In this document: piece by piece, positions 17,307 to 29,257 of the stretch | How the letters are laid out: each line of letters begins with the position of its first letter | Position numbering within the stretch: the stretch's first letter is position 1 | NCBI RefSeq assembly: GCF_008843145.1 | Contig: NZ_CP030265.1 | Span: 5,449,001-5,513,000, forward strand | DNA length: 64,000 nucleotides | Direction: 5' to 3' | Origin: Skermanella pratensis | GTDB lineage: Bacteria; Pseudomonadota; Alphaproteobacteria; Azospirillales; Azospirillaceae | Notes under the pieces: generated by a model | What the model was told of the DNA's origin: nothing | The model's database searches: none | Seen by the model: the letters and a program-made list of their open reading frames with translations, nothing else | Made by a program: the position numbers and the translations under genes

Positions 17307-17996
17307 TTAGAACCGCCCCATCATCCGGCGCACCCGGCGGCCCAGGTACTCGGACAGGATCAGGGCGCCCAGCGACAGGCCGAAGGACAGGGCTACCAGC
17401 CGCGCCGCTTCCGCGTCGCCGTCCGGCGTCTGCGTGGCGGTGTAGATCGCCAGCGGCAGGGTCCGCGTCTCCCCCGGGATGTTCGACACGAAGGTGATCG
17501 TCGCCCCGAACTCTCCCAGGCTCGCGGCGAACGCCAGCACCGCGCCGGACAGGACGCCCGGCAGCATCAGCGGCAAGGTGATGGTCAGGAACCGGTCGAG
17601 CGGGCCGGCCCCCAGGGTCCGGGCCGCCGCCTCCAGCCCGGTGTCGATGGCCTCGATCGCCTGCCGGATCGCGCGCACCATCAGCGGGAAGGCCATGACG
17701 CCCGCCGCGACCGAGGCGCCGGCGGAGGTGAAGATCAGGCGGATGCCGAAAGTCTCCAGCAGCCACGACCCGATCGGGCCGCGGGTTCCCAGCGTTATCA
17801 GCAGCAGGTATCCGATCACCACCGGCGGCAGCACCAGCGGCATGTGGATGATGCCGTCGAACAGCGACTTTCCCCAGAAATCGGCCCGGGCCAGGATGAA
17901 GGCGGCCAGGATCGCGAACGGCAGCACGGCCAGCGTGCTCCAGGTCGCGACCCACAGGCTGAGGCTGAGCGCCTCGATCTCCAGGGGGGTCAGCAT
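17307..17996 (-). CDS. modB: molybdate ABC transporter permease ModB
   Basis: Inner-membrane permease of 229 residues that forms the molybdate channel with ModC. Five or six hydrophobic helices are visible, with the ABC-permease EAA loop in LEAAARTLGAGPLDRFLTI, and FAASLGEFGATITFVSNIPG, which is highly characteristic of ModB. The start ATG at 17996 (MLTPLEIEALSLSLW) lies 14 bases after the modA stop codon. The stop is followed within nine bases by the end of the palindrome that the group II intron interrupts. Confidence 0.95.
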   Translation of the reverse strand: MLTPLEIEALSLSLWVATWSTLAVLPFAILAAFILARADFWGKSLFDGIIHMPLVLPPVVIGYLLLITLGTRGPIGSWLLETFGIRLIFTSAGASVAAGVMAFPLMVRAIRQAIEAIDTGLEAAARTLGAGPLDRFLTITLPLMLPGVLSGAVLAFAASLGEFGATITFVSNIPGETRTLPLAIYTATQTPDGDAEAARLVALSFGLSLGALILSEYLGRRVRRMMGRF

Positions 17997-18010
17997 CGGC
18001 CGGGCTTCCG

Positions 18011-18826
18011 TCAGCCCTGCGTGGCGGGGGCCGGGGTGAAGCCGTATTTCCGGAACACGTCGAAGGCGTCCGGCGACTTCAGGAAGGCCAGGAACGCGGC
18101 GGCATCCGGCGCCTTGCCCGCCGTGGTCAGGGCGGCCGGGTAGATGATGGCGGGATAGCTGTCGGCCGGGAAGATGCCCACGATCTCCACGCCCTTGTCC
18201 ACCTTGGCGTCGGTCTCGTACACGATGCCGAACAGCGCCTCGCCGCGCGACACGAAGGCCAGGGCCGAGCGGACGCTTTCGGCCCGCACCAGCCTCGGCT
18301 CGACCTTGTCCCACACGCCCAGATGCGTCAGCGCCGCCTTGGCGTATCTGCCGACCGGCACGCTGTTCGGCTCGCCCGTCGCCAGCCGGCTTTCGCCCAG
18401 CCGCTGGAGGATCGGGAAATCGCCCTTCCCGATGGTAATCGGGCTGGCGACCGCCTTGGGGGCGATCAGCACCAGCCGGTTGCCCAGCAGGCTCGCGCGG
18501 CTCTCCGGCTTGATCAGGTCGCGCCTGGCCAGATAATCCATCCAGTCCAGGTCAGCGGAGATGAAGATGTCGGCCGGGGCCTGCTGCTCGATCTGCTTGG
18601 CGAGCGCCGAGCTGGCGGCGAAGGACAGGCCGACCTTGTTGCCCGTCTTCCGCTCGTAGAGTTTCGCCACTTCCTCCAGGCTGTCCTTCATACTGGCCGC
18701 GGCCATGACAAGGGTGTTCCGGGCATGGGCCGCCGGAGCCGTCACGGCGCCGAAAGCGGCCAGGGCGACGGCCAGGGTGGCCGCGAGGAGGCTGCGCCGC
18801 TTCGGAAAGGCTGCCGAAATCTTCAT
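18011..18826 (-). CDS. modA: molybdate ABC transporter substrate-binding protein ModA
   Basis: Periplasmic molybdate/tungstate-binding protein of 271 residues. It has a cleavable signal peptide (about 1-35, ending in PAAHA) and the ModA signature: TLVMAAASMKDSLEEVAKLY, FAASSALAKQIEQQAPADIF and FISADLDWMDYL. GIVYETDAKV and SYPAIIYPAALT come later. It is the first gene of the leftward mod operon. The start ATG at 18826 was chosen because it gives a normal signal peptide; frames upstream of it do not. A candidate regulator palindrome lies 30 bases upstream. Confidence 0.95.
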   Translation of the reverse strand: MKISAAFPKRRSLLAATLAVALAAFGAVTAPAAHARNTLVMAAASMKDSLEEVAKLYERKTGNKVGLSFAASSALAKQIEQQAPADIFISADLDWMDYLARRDLIKPESRASLLGNRLVLIAPKAVASPITIGKGDFPILQRLGESRLATGEPNSVPVGRYAKAALTHLGVWDKVEPRLVRAESVRSALAFVSRGEALFGIVYETDAKVDKGVEIVGIFPADSYPAIIYPAALTTAGKAPDAAAFLAFLKSPDAFDVFRKYGFTPAPATQG

Positions 18827-18855
18827 GTCCGATGCCCTTTCAGGAGAGTTGTATC

Positions 18856-18870
18856 CGTCGATATACGACG
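18856..18870. promoter_or_regulatory. palindrome between modA and the MoeA-like gene, candidate ModE (Mo-box) site
   Basis: CGTCGATATACGACG is a perfect 5-5-5 inverted repeat with an ATATA centre, lying between the divergent modA and MoeA-like starts. ModE boxes in other proteobacteria are palindromes with ATAT-rich cores, and a ModE-type gene ends this operon. The assignment is inference. Confidence 0.45.
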
Positions 18871-18935
18871 AAAAAATCGCGACTTGCAAATTCCTTTCCC
18901 GTGCCGCGCCGGTGCCGCCGCTGTACGATAAGGCC

Positions 18936-20150
18936 ATGATGCCGCCTGAAACCATTCCCGATCCGACATCCCGCCCGCGCGTGCGGGGATTCGCCGCGCG
19001 TGCCGGCCTGGAGCAGGCCTGGGCCTGGATCGACGCCCGATCCCCCGCGCGCGGGATCGAGACGGTCGCCCCCTGGGAGGCGGTCGGTCGCCATGCCGGA
19101 TCGGATGTGGCCGCCGGATCGGACCTGCCGCCGGCCGACCGGGTCGCGGCGGACGGCTTCGCGGTCCGCGCCGCCGACACGGTCGGCGCTTCCGATTACA
19201 ACCCGATTCCGCTGGGACTCTCGGGGCCGCTGCTGCCGGTGTCGGCCGGCGACGCCGTGCCGCCCGGCACCGACGCGATGGCCGCGGCCGAGCATACCCG
19301 TTCCGATTTCGGAATGATCGAGCTGGTGGCCTCCGTCGCCGAGGGCGAGGGGATAGAACGGCGCGGTGACGATGTCGGGGCCGGAACGATCGTCCTGGCG
19401 GCAGGCCGCCGGGTCCGCCCGTCCGATGCCGCGCTGCTGGCGGCCCTGGGTATCGACACGGTCGCGGTGGTGCGCCGCCCCGTGGTCCGGATCGTGCCGG
19501 TCGGCCGTGACGTTGGGGACGGCAACGATCTCGACTCGCCGATGCTGGCGGCGCTGGTCGAGCGGGACGGCGGCATCGCCGATCGCCGGCCCGCCGACCG
19601 CCGGCCCACCGTGCCCGACGGGTTGGCCGCCCTGCGCGGGGTGCTGGCCGAGCCGGGCGCCGACCTGATCCTGCTGGCGGGCGGCAGCGGCCTCGGCGAG
19701 ACCGACCGGTCCGCCGAGGCGCTGGCCTCCGCCGGTTCGCTGGACATCCACGGCATCGCCCTGCGGCCTGCGGACAGCCTGGCGCTGGGGATGGCCGGCG
19801 GCACGCCGGTCGTGGTCCTGCCCGGCAGCCCGGCCCGCTGCTTCGCGGGCTACGAGGCGGTGGCCGGGCGGGCGGTGCGGCGCATGGCCGGCGGAAATGC
19901 CGGCTTCCCGTTTCCGCAGGCGACCCTGGTCACGGCGCGCAAGATCGTCTCGCCCGGCGGCTGGAGCGATTTCTGCCGCGTCCGCCTGACGGGGGAGGGC
20001 GGGGTCGAGCCGATCGGGTCCGGCGGCCTCGCCAGCCTGTCGTCGGTCGCCCGCGCCGATGGCTTCGTGCTGGTGCCCGCCGACCGCGAAGGATACCCGG
20101 CCGGCAGCGCCGTCGCCGTCCACCTGTTCGATCCCGGCGCCGGGACCTGA
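18936..20150 (+). CDS. divergent MoeA-like molybdopterin-binding protein
   Basis: Cytosolic protein of 404 residues related to MoeA, which inserts molybdate into adenylated molybdopterin. Conserved patches include [18 protein letters not shown], the [11 protein letters not shown] turn, the [19 protein letters not shown] nucleotide/pterin loop, [18 protein letters not shown] and a C-terminal beta domain ([17 protein letters not shown]). Several usual MoeA residues differ, so it may be a paralogue with an altered role rather than the housekeeping enzyme. It is divergent from modA and begins a rightward series with ynfA and the MoeA-PBP fusion. The start is the ATG at 18936 (or 18939) after AAGG. 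Confidence 0.8.
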   Translation: MMPPETIPDPTSRPRVRGFAARAGLEQAWAWIDARSPARGIETVAPWEAVGRHAGSDVAAGSDLPPADRVAADGFAVRAADTVGASDYNPIPLGLSGPLLPVSAGDAVPPGTDAMAAAEHTRSDFGMIELVASVAEGEGIERRGDDVGAGTIVLAAGRRVRPSDAALLAALGIDTVAVVRRPVVRIVPVGRDVGDGNDLDSPMLAALVERDGGIADRRPADRRPTVPDGLAALRGVLAEPGADLILLAGGSGLGETDRSAEALASAGSLDIHGIALRPADSLALGMAGGTPVVVLPGSPARCFAGYEAVAGRAVRRMAGGNAGFPFPQATLVTARKIVSPGGWSDFCRVRLTGEGGVEPIGSGGLASLSSVARADGFVLVPADREGYPAGSAVAVHLFDPGAGT

Positions 20151-20158
20151 CCGGCACC

Positions 20159-20488
20159 ATGGCGGCGACGTTCCTGCTCTACGCCGGCGCGGCGGTGGCC
20201 GAGATCGCGGGCTGCTTCTCCTTCTGGGCCTGGGCCCGGCTCGGCAAGACCGCCCTCTGGCTGCTGCCGGGCATGGCCAGCCTCGCCGCCTTCGCCTGGA
20301 TCCTGACCCGGATCGACGCCGATTTCGCCGGCCGTGCCTATGCGGCCTATGGTGGGGTATATATCGCGGCGTCGCTGGGCTGGCTGTGGGCGGTGGAGGG
20401 CGCGCGCCCCGACCGCTGGGACCTGGCCGGCACGGCCTTGTGCCTGGCCGGGGCCGCGGTCATCCTGTTCGGCCCCCGGAATGCTTGA
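20159..20488 (+). CDS. ynfA: YnfA family (UPF0060) small membrane protein
   Basis: Inner-membrane protein of 109 residues with four hydrophobic helices. Its signatures are [17 protein letters not shown] and [22 protein letters not shown]. The family resembles SMR-type small transporters, and some members have been linked to efflux, but the physiological role is open. It starts eight bases after the MoeA-like stop, so it is probably cotranscribed. Its place between two molybdenum-cofactor genes is unusual and no functional tie is known. Confidence 0.92.
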   Translation: MAATFLLYAGAAVAEIAGCFSFWAWARLGKTALWLLPGMASLAAFAWILTRIDADFAGRAYAAYGGVYIAASLGWLWAVEGARPDRWDLAGTALCLAGAAVILFGPRNA

Positions 20489-20539
20489 CCGGAACGTTCG
20501 AGGCGACATGCGTGAAGTTGGTTTTCCCCGAGGTGAGTG

Positions 20540-22531
20540 ATGTCTGAGTCAGACCTGCGGCAGAAGCTGCGCGCCGCGGCCCGGCAGGAACAGTTCCTGG
20601 AGGTGGTCGGCCGCGACGAGGCCACGGCCCGGTTCCACCGGCACCTGACCCTGGCCCCCGTCGGGTCCGAGACGGTCACCCTCTCCGGCGCGCTGAACCG
20701 GGTGCTGGCCCGCGACGTGGTGGCGGGAGTCGACGTGCCGGGCTTTGATCGCTCCGGCGTCGACGGTTTCGCCCTGCGCTCGGCCGACACGGTCGGCGCG
20801 TCGGAGGAACGGCCCCGCGTCCTGACCCTCAATGCCGAGGTGCTGACTCCCGGACGGGCGCCCGCCGTGACGGTCGAGCCCGGCACCGCGACCCTGATCG
20901 CCACCGGCGGCATGGTGCCGCGCGGCGCCGACGCGGTCGTGATGGTCGAGCATACCGACGTGATCGACGAGGGCACGGCCGATGGGGCGGATGCCGCCGT
21001 GCGGGTCGAGTTCCACCGCGCCGCGGCGCCCGGCCAGTTCATCGCCCATGCCGCCAGCGACATCGCGCGCGGCGAGACGGTGCTGCGCGCCGGCCAGCTC
21101 CTGACCTCGCGCGAGCTCGGCGTGCTCGCCGCCATCGGCCGCGCCGAGGTCGAGGTCTGCCGCCGCCCGCGCGTCGCCGTCCTGTCCACCGGCGACGAGA
21201 TCGTGACGCCGGGCGATCCGATCGCACCCGGAAAGGTCTATGATTCCAATGGTGCCATCGTCGCCGCCGCGGTCACCGAACTGGGCGGCGAGGCGGTCCC
21301 GATGGGCATCCGCCCGGACAACGAGGAGGCGCTGCGCGAAGCGGTGGACCAGGGTCTTTCCGGCTGCGACATGATGATCCTGTCCGGCGGCACCTCCAAG
21401 GGCGCCGGCGACCTGTGCTACCGGGTGATCAGCCGCTTCACCGATCCCGGCATCGTCGTCCACGGGGTCGCCCTCAAGCCCGGCAAGCCGCTGTGCCTCG
21501 CGGTGACCGGCGGCAAGCCGCTGGTCGTCCTGCCCGGTTTCCCGACCTCCGCGATCTTCACCTTCCACGAGTTCGTGGCCCCCGTGATCCGGGCGCTGGC
21601 CGGGCTTCCGCCGGAGCGCGGCGAGACCATCCAGGCCACCCTGCCGATCCGCCTGACCTCGGAACGCGGCCGGACCGAGTTCTCGATGGTTTCGCTGGTC
21701 CGCACCGACGCTGGGCTGGCGGCCTATCCGCTCGCCAAGGGCTCCGGCGCGGTCACCGCCTTCAGCCACGCCGACGGCTTCGTCGCGATCCCCCAGCACG
21801 AGGAGGCTGTGGAAGCCGGCACCGATGTCTCCGTCCGGCTGATCGGGCGGGGCGTCGAGCCGGCCGATCTCGTGGTGATCGGCAGCCACTGCGTCGGGCT
21901 CGACCATCTGCTGGGCCTGCTCCAGCGGCGCGGCGTGACCGTCAAGGTGCTGAACGTGGGCAGCATGGGCGGGCTGACCGCGGCCCGGCGCGGCGAGTGC
22001 GATCTGGCCCCCGTCCACCTGATGGACCCGGCGACCGGCCGCTACAACGAACCGTTCCTGACCGAGGGGCTGACGCTGGTCCCCGGATACCGGCGCCTCC
22101 AGGGCGTCCTGTTCCGCCCCTTCGATACCCGTTTCGAGGGCCGCGACGCCGCGGAGGCCATGGCGCAGGCGTCGGCCGACCCCGGCTGCCTGATGATCAA
22201 CCGCAACCCCGGCAGCGGCACCCGGATCCTGGCCGACCGCGTCCTCGCCGGCGCCCGCCCGGCCGGCTACCAGGCCCAAGCCAAGTCCCACAACGCGGTC
22301 GCCGCCGCGGTGGCGCAGGGCCGGGCCGACTGGGGCGTCGCGATCGAAACGGTGGCGGCCGATTACGGGCTGGGCTTCCTGCCGCTCCAGCCCGAGCATT
22401 ACGACTTCGTCGTCCCCGCCGGCCGCCTGGACCGCCCGGCCGTCCAGTCCTTCATCGGCCTGCTGGCCGACCCGGAGACACGGCGCTGGCTGGAGGAGAA
22501 GGGCTTCAGCCCGGCACCGGCTCCCCGCTGA
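20540..22531 (+). CDS. MoeA fused to a periplasmic-binding-protein-like (PBP_like) domain
   Basis: Cytosolic fusion of 663 residues. The first 430 are a full MoeA (molybdopterin molybdotransferase): VPGFDRSGVDGFALRSADT, ATGGMVPRGADAVVMVEHTD, VAVLSTGDEIVTPGDP, MILSGGTSKGAGDLCYRVI and VLPGFPTSAIFTFHEFV. The C-terminal 220 residues resemble the molybdate-binding-type PBP_like domain: LVVIGSHCVGLDHLLGLLQR, RGECDLAPVHLMDP, INRNPGSGTRILAD and AAAVAQGRADWGVAIE. Such fusions may bring oxyanion or cofactor sensing to MoeA; this is inference. Start ATG 20540 follows GAGGTG. It converges with and overlaps the PPOX gene by 26 bases. Confidence 0.92.
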   Translation: MSESDLRQKLRAAARQEQFLEVVGRDEATARFHRHLTLAPVGSETVTLSGALNRVLARDVVAGVDVPGFDRSGVDGFALRSADTVGASEERPRVLTLNAEVLTPGRAPAVTVEPGTATLIATGGMVPRGADAVVMVEHTDVIDEGTADGADAAVRVEFHRAAAPGQFIAHAASDIARGETVLRAGQLLTSRELGVLAAIGRAEVEVCRRPRVAVLSTGDEIVTPGDPIAPGKVYDSNGAIVAAAVTELGGEAVPMGIRPDNEEALREAVDQGLSGCDMMILSGGTSKGAGDLCYRVISRFTDPGIVVHGVALKPGKPLCLAVTGGKPLVVLPGFPTSAIFTFHEFVAPVIRALAGLPPERGETIQATLPIRLTSERGRTEFSMVSLVRTDAGLAAYPLAKGSGAVTAFSHADGFVAIPQHEEAVEAGTDVSVRLIGRGVEPADLVVIGSHCVGLDHLLGLLQRRGVTVKVLNVGSMGGLTAARRGECDLAPVHLMDPATGRYNEPFLTEGLTLVPGYRRLQGVLFRPFDTRFEGRDAAEAMAQASADPGCLMINRNPGSGTRILADRVLAGARPAGYQAQAKSHNAVAAAVAQGRADWGVAIETVAADYGLGFLPLQPEHYDFVVPAGRLDRPAVQSFIGLLADPETRRWLEEKGFSPAPAPR

Positions 22532-23075
22532 ACAGGCCGGTCGGCAGGCCGTCCATGCTGCGGGCGTTCTTCTCCCGGCGGTAGGCCTCCAGGCCCTCCT
22601 CGCCCTTGGCCGCCGCCCAGCGGTCCAGGTTGCGCCGGTCGTCGCGGTAGTCGAACAGCGGGACGCCGTACCCGCAGGAGGTCTGGACCAGATCGACGTC
22701 CAGCGCGACGATCTGCCGGGCGCCGGCCGGCTCCTCCCCGCCGAACGGGTCGGACAGGAGCCCGGCGTAGTCCCGGCCGCCCCGATGCAGCACCCGCCCC
22801 CTGCCGTACAGGCGGAGGATCATGGGCGCGCCCTCGAACGCGCAGAACATGATCGTCAGCCGCCCGTCGGCCAGCAGGTGGGCCGCCGTCTCGTTGCCGC
22901 TGCCGGTCTGGTCGATATACGCGACCGCGTTCTCCCCGAGCACCCGGAAGGCGTCGGCCGGCTTCGGCGACAGGTTGACCCGCGTCCCCTCGGCGGCCGA
23001 CGCCGTGAAGAAGATGTGCTGCCGCGCGATGAAGTCCCGGTGCGCGCCGGTGATGCGGGGGAACTGCTTTGCCAT
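22506..23075 (-). CDS. pyridoxamine 5'-phosphate oxidase family protein
   Basis: Cytosolic flavin-binding split-barrel protein of 189 residues. FITARQHIFF-like text (read here as FIARQHIFFTASA), VNLSPKPADAFRVL and TAAHLLADGRLTIMFCAFEG match the PPOX-type family that binds FMN or F420. The DYRDDRRNLDRWAAAKG tail is typical of a conserved proteobacterial subgroup whose substrate is unknown. It lies 32 bases after the Fic gene on the same strand and could be cotranscribed with it. Confidence 0.88.
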   Translation of the reverse strand: MAKQFPRITGAHRDFIARQHIFFTASAAEGTRVNLSPKPADAFRVLGENAVAYIDQTGSGNETAAHLLADGRLTIMFCAFEGAPMILRLYGRGRVLHRGGRDYAGLLSDPFGGEEPAGARQIVALDVDLVQTSCGYGVPLFDYRDDRRNLDRWAAAKGEEGLEAYRREKNARSMDGLPTGLFSGEPVPG

Positions 23076-23107
23076 GCTGCCGTCGTGCTCCCGGAGTTTC
23101 GGTCACC

Positions 23108-24262
23108 TTACCGTACCGTGTTTCGGGCGCTGTCGAACAGGGCGATCACTTCGGGAGCCGCGAACAGCCTTTCCCGTCCCGCGGCATTGGCCGGCTCGAT
23201 CAATCCAAGAGCCGCCAAGCGCCCGATCGCCGTGTTCATGCTGGCGAAAGTGCCGGCGCCGATACCTGCCAGAGCATCCCTCACGGTGAATGCCGGCCGG
23301 GTCAGCACCCAGGGAACGAGCCGGTGGACCAGGCTGTGCGATCGGAGTCCAGCCGTGGCGGCCTGCCATCGCCCGAGGATCTCCCCCAGCCTTTCGAGCC
23401 GCATGAGGTTCCGTTCGGCGGTCTGCGCCGCGAACGACAGCAGAAGCCTTGTCCAGTGCGCCAGATCTCCGGTCAGCCGGCCCCGTTTCAGCCCGTCGAC
23501 ATAGAGGTCCTTGTTCGAATGGACGGCCTCCCCCAGGAAGCAGCAGGCATTGTCGGTGGCTGATTTCCGCTTCAGCACCAGCGGGACCAAAAGGCGCCCC
23601 ACCCGTCCATTGCCGTCGTCCACGGGATGAATATGCTCGAACATCCAATGCGACAGCGCTTGCCTGACCAGTTCAGGTCCGCCGGTATCCAGCGTGAACC
23701 TCTCCCAGTCGTCCAAAGCCGCGTCGACCGAGCCGGGCCGCGTGTAGAAGAACATGCCGTTCGGGCTGTCGTAGTCCGCCGTGCAGTTGGCGTAGCGTTT
23801 CCAGTGGCCGGCCGTGGCCGAGACGTGCGGGTCGGGAACCCGCTCGAACAGGCGACGGTGGATTTCCAGGATGGCGGCCTTCGGGGCGAATGCCTTGCCC
23901 TGCAAGGCTTCGAAGGCATCGGCGCAGGCGGCCACTTGGCCGGCGTCCTGCGGATCGGGCGCGCGGTTCAGGGAAGTCTCGTATTCCAGCAGATCGGTGA
24001 AGGTCGTCGTCGCCCCCTCCGCGCCTGAGGAATGGACCGCATCGAGCCGGGCGAACAGCCGGCCGATCGTTCCCGGCACCGGTCGTCCCGAGATCCGGAA
24101 CCCGCTCAGCGCACGGTCGAACGCGCCGACCGCCGCCGTCGCGTGCTCGACGGCCGGCCAGACATCGTCCAGCGACGGCAAGGGTGGAACAGGCGGCCTG
24201 TAGCAGGAGAGCAGCCGGCCCCCTCCGCCTTCGTCCGCCTCGTGGAAGCCGAAACCCATCAT
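23108..24262 (-). CDS. Fic family protein (AMPylator-type, with inhibitory motif)
   Basis: Protein of 384 residues that would transfer AMP or a related nucleotide moiety to protein hydroxyls. The Fic core motif is HPVDDGNGRVGR (near residue 212); Val replaces the usual Phe after HP. An N-terminal inhibitory helix motif of the (S/T)xxxE(G/N) type is present as SSGAEG (78-83), so it belongs to the self-inhibited class. A C-terminal winged-helix-like domain (about 310-384) suggests DNA binding or autoregulation. Either of two adjacent ATGs (24262, 24259) can start it. A perfect AT-rich palindrome lies 13 bases upstream. Confidence 0.93.
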   Translation of the reverse strand: MMGFGFHEADEGGGGRLLSCYRPPVPPLPSLDDVWPAVEHATAAVGAFDRALSGFRISGRPVPGTIGRLFARLDAVHSSGAEGATTTFTDLLEYETSLNRAPDPQDAGQVAACADAFEALQGKAFAPKAAILEIHRRLFERVPDPHVSATAGHWKRYANCTADYDSPNGMFFYTRPGSVDAALDDWERFTLDTGGPELVRQALSHWMFEHIHPVDDGNGRVGRLLVPLVLKRKSATDNACCFLGEAVHSNKDLYVDGLKRGRLTGDLAHWTRLLLSFAAQTAERNLMRLERLGEILGRWQAATAGLRSHSLVHRLVPWVLTRPAFTVRDALAGIGAGTFASMNTAIGRLAALGLIEPANAAGRERLFAAPEVIALFDSARNTVR

Positions 24263-24275
24263 GAAACATGTCCAT

Positions 24276-24303
24276 ATTATAGTTTTCCATCAAAAACTAT
24301 AAT
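24276..24303. promoter_or_regulatory. perfect 11-bp-arm palindrome upstream of the Fic gene
   Basis: ATTATAGTTTT, six bases, AAAACTATAAT. It is strikingly AT-rich in a GC-rich region and sits just upstream of the Fic start, where the promoter should be. It could be an operator bound by the winged-helix end of the Fic protein itself. No T-run follows on the useful side, so a terminator is less likely. Confidence 0.6.
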
Positions 24304-24392
24304 GACATGCGGCACGGCGGTGGTTTCGGCGCGTGAGACTGGTCCAGGAAGATTGGAACCGGCGGAAGGTGCTGCCCGACAGACCCCCGCCT

Positions 24393-25229
24393 TCAGGATC
24401 CTTCGGCCAGCTTCCGGCCCCGGGCGGCGGCCCGGCCCGCGGCGGCATCCACCCCTTCCAGGAAATCCGCCTCCCCGCGCCAGAACGGCAGGGGACCCAG
24501 CGTCGCCGCCAGCACCGTCGGCGCGCCGGGCAGCGACGCCGCGCCGAAAAGGTCGCCGGGGACCGGGCGGCCCTGCCAGAACGCGGCCGCATCTGCGCGC
24601 AACGGTGCGGGCGGCACCGGCGGCGGTTCCGGCACCGCCGTCTCGACCGGTCCGCCGAGCAGGGCCACGAAATCGTCGCGCGAGCGTCCGCGCAGGCGGA
24701 ACAGCAGGAAGGGATCGGTGTCGAAGGTCTCCGCCAGCAGATAGTAGACGGCCGCCACGTGCTTGCACGGGTTCGACCAGTCGGGGCAGGCACACCGGGT
24801 TTCGAGATCGCGGAGCCGCGACGGGAACAGCGGCACGCCGGCCGCCTTGAAGGTGTCCTCCAGGGTTTCCGGCATCTCGCCCGCGATCAGGCGGGCGGCG
24901 CTCCAGGTGTCCTCCGACACCGCTTCGGCGACCTTCCTCCACTGGGCGTCGGTCAGCGGCTTCATCCCGATTTCGACCTCGTAGGGCCACGGCCTCGATC
25001 CCTGGACCTTGGCGGCGACCACTCCCGGATCGACCGTGAGGTCGAGCACCTGGCCCTTGCGGGCATAGGTGCGGCCCCGGCCCAGCCGCCCGCCGATGTC
25101 GAAGGACTCCAGCACCTCGATCCAGCGCCGGCCCCACCAGCTCTCGGCGAAGCCGCCGCGCTTGCTGCGCGCCTTGATCCCGCCCTTGGCCTCGCGCGGG
25201 CGGGTCGGCCCCCATTCGTACCAGGACAT
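24393..25229 (-). CDS. SWIM zinc-finger protein partnered with the SNF2 helicase
   Basis: Protein of 278 residues with a SWIM zinc finger of the form CxCx6CxH: Cys146, Cys148, Cys155 and His157 (RCACPDWSNPCKHVAAVYY). The N-terminal half carries SWWGRRWIEVLESF, a marker of the bacterial SWIM proteins encoded next to SNF2 helicases. The C-terminal part is proline- and alanine-rich without known domains. It starts 15 bases after the helicase stop codon, so the two are certainly cotranscribed and probably form a complex acting on DNA or nucleoprotein. The biological role of the pair is not established. Confidence 0.9.
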   Translation of the reverse strand: MSWYEWGPTRPREAKGGIKARSKRGGFAESWWGRRWIEVLESFDIGGRLGRGRTYARKGQVLDLTVDPGVVAAKVQGSRPWPYEVEIGMKPLTDAQWRKVAEAVSEDTWSAARLIAGEMPETLEDTFKAAGVPLFPSRLRDLETRCACPDWSNPCKHVAAVYYLLAETFDTDPFLLFRLRGRSRDDFVALLGGPVETAVPEPPPVPPAPLRADAAAFWQGRPVPGDLFGAASLPGAPTVLAATLGPLPFWRGEADFLEGVDAAAGRAAARGRKLAEGS

Positions 25230-25244
25230 GACGATGCCCCTCCG

Positions 25245-28373
<3,129 letters not shown>

Positions 28374-28399
28374 GGCGCGACCATAGCCGTCATTCCCGG

Positions 28400-28777
28400 T
28401 CAGATCATCCTCTGGCCGAACAGGTCTTCCTCGATCAGCCCGATCTCCTCCGTCAGGTCGAAGTACCGGGCGGTCCAGGCCTCGTCGCCGCGCTTGCAGC
28501 CGTGCTCGTTGACCTCGCAGGTGTGGGCCGTGCAGATCGGGCGCAGATGCGGGGCGACGGTGCAGCCGCGCGGCCCCATGAAAGGCAGGGCGGGATGCCA
28601 GGTCGGTTCCAGCCTCTCGCCCCAGTATTCCAGCGCGAAGTCGCGCGTCAGGTCGCAATACATCGGCGCGCAGCAGGACAGCGGCTTGGCGCACCGGCTG
28701 CCGGCGCATTCGGGTTCGGTATGGGCGGCCAGTTCGGCATAGAGCGCGATCAGGCGCTGCCTCGGATCGTCGGGCAT
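28400..28777 (-). CDS. small cysteine-rich protein upstream of the SNF2 helicase
   Basis: Unrecognised protein of 125 residues with nine cysteines at 24, 29, 35, 36, 41, 72, 82, 87 and 94. The first cluster reads CAGSRCAKPLSCCAPMYC. The spacing suggests zinc or an iron-sulfur cluster, as in YkgJ-type proteins, but I cannot assign a family. It has no signal peptide, so disulfides are unlikely. It is the first gene of the operon with the helicase and SWIM protein, which suggests a nucleic-acid-related job. Its promoter would lie in 28778-28990, shared with the divergent gene at 28994. Confidence 0.75.
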   Translation of the reverse strand: MPDDPRQRLIALYAELAAHTEPECAGSRCAKPLSCCAPMYCDLTRDFALEYWGERLEPTWHPALPFMGPRGCTVAPHLRPICTAHTCEVNEHGCKRGDEAWTARYFDLTEEIGLIEEDLFGQRMI

Positions 28778-28993
28778 CTGCCAAGTCCTGGAAGCGGTCT
28801 CCGATGGTGCGTCGGCGGCGGGCCGGAATCAAGACCCTCCTGCCCGATCTATCGGGGCATCCGGCTGAATCCGGTCAACCCTTCTGTAAGGCAACCCAAC
28901 CAATACCCATCTGTTAATAGATGTAACTGTCTAAATGCGGACCCGGCGCCCGCCGCCGCGACCGCTCGGCCCTCGTCGATGCAAGGAACCGCA

Positions 28994-29227
28994 ATGAAGT
29001 CGCAGAAAAGTCAGGTTGGATCGATCAACGATCTCAACGCTCTGGTCGACGAGTATCTCGCCAAGGGCAACAAGATCACCCAGTGCCCGCCCGGTCCGTC
29101 GGAAGAAGTCGTCTACAAGAACCAATACCGCAAGCGCCCCAAGAAGCCCGACGCGGCCGCCGCCCCCGCCGAGGCGCCGGCCGACGCATCGCCGGACAAG
29201 ACCGACGCGCCGGCCGCGTCGGAGTAA
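28994..29227 (+). CDS. small hypothetical protein with Ala/Pro-rich acidic tail
   Basis: Protein of 77 residues with no family I recognise. The first 50 residues look folded or peptide-binding (INDLNALVDEYLAKGNKITQ, then YKNQYRKRPKK). The rest is a repetitive Ala/Pro/Asp tail. The start at 28994 has AAGGAA five bases upstream. It is single, divergent from the Cys-rich gene, with a short inverted repeat (CATCT/AGATG, 28908-28923) in the shared upstream region. Confidence 0.65.
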   Translation: MKSQKSQVGSINDLNALVDEYLAKGNKITQCPPGPSEEVVYKNQYRKRPKKPDAAAAPAEAPADASPDKTDAPAASE

Positions 29228-29257
29228 CCGCCTCCGCTCCGGCACTCCCAGCGGGGC

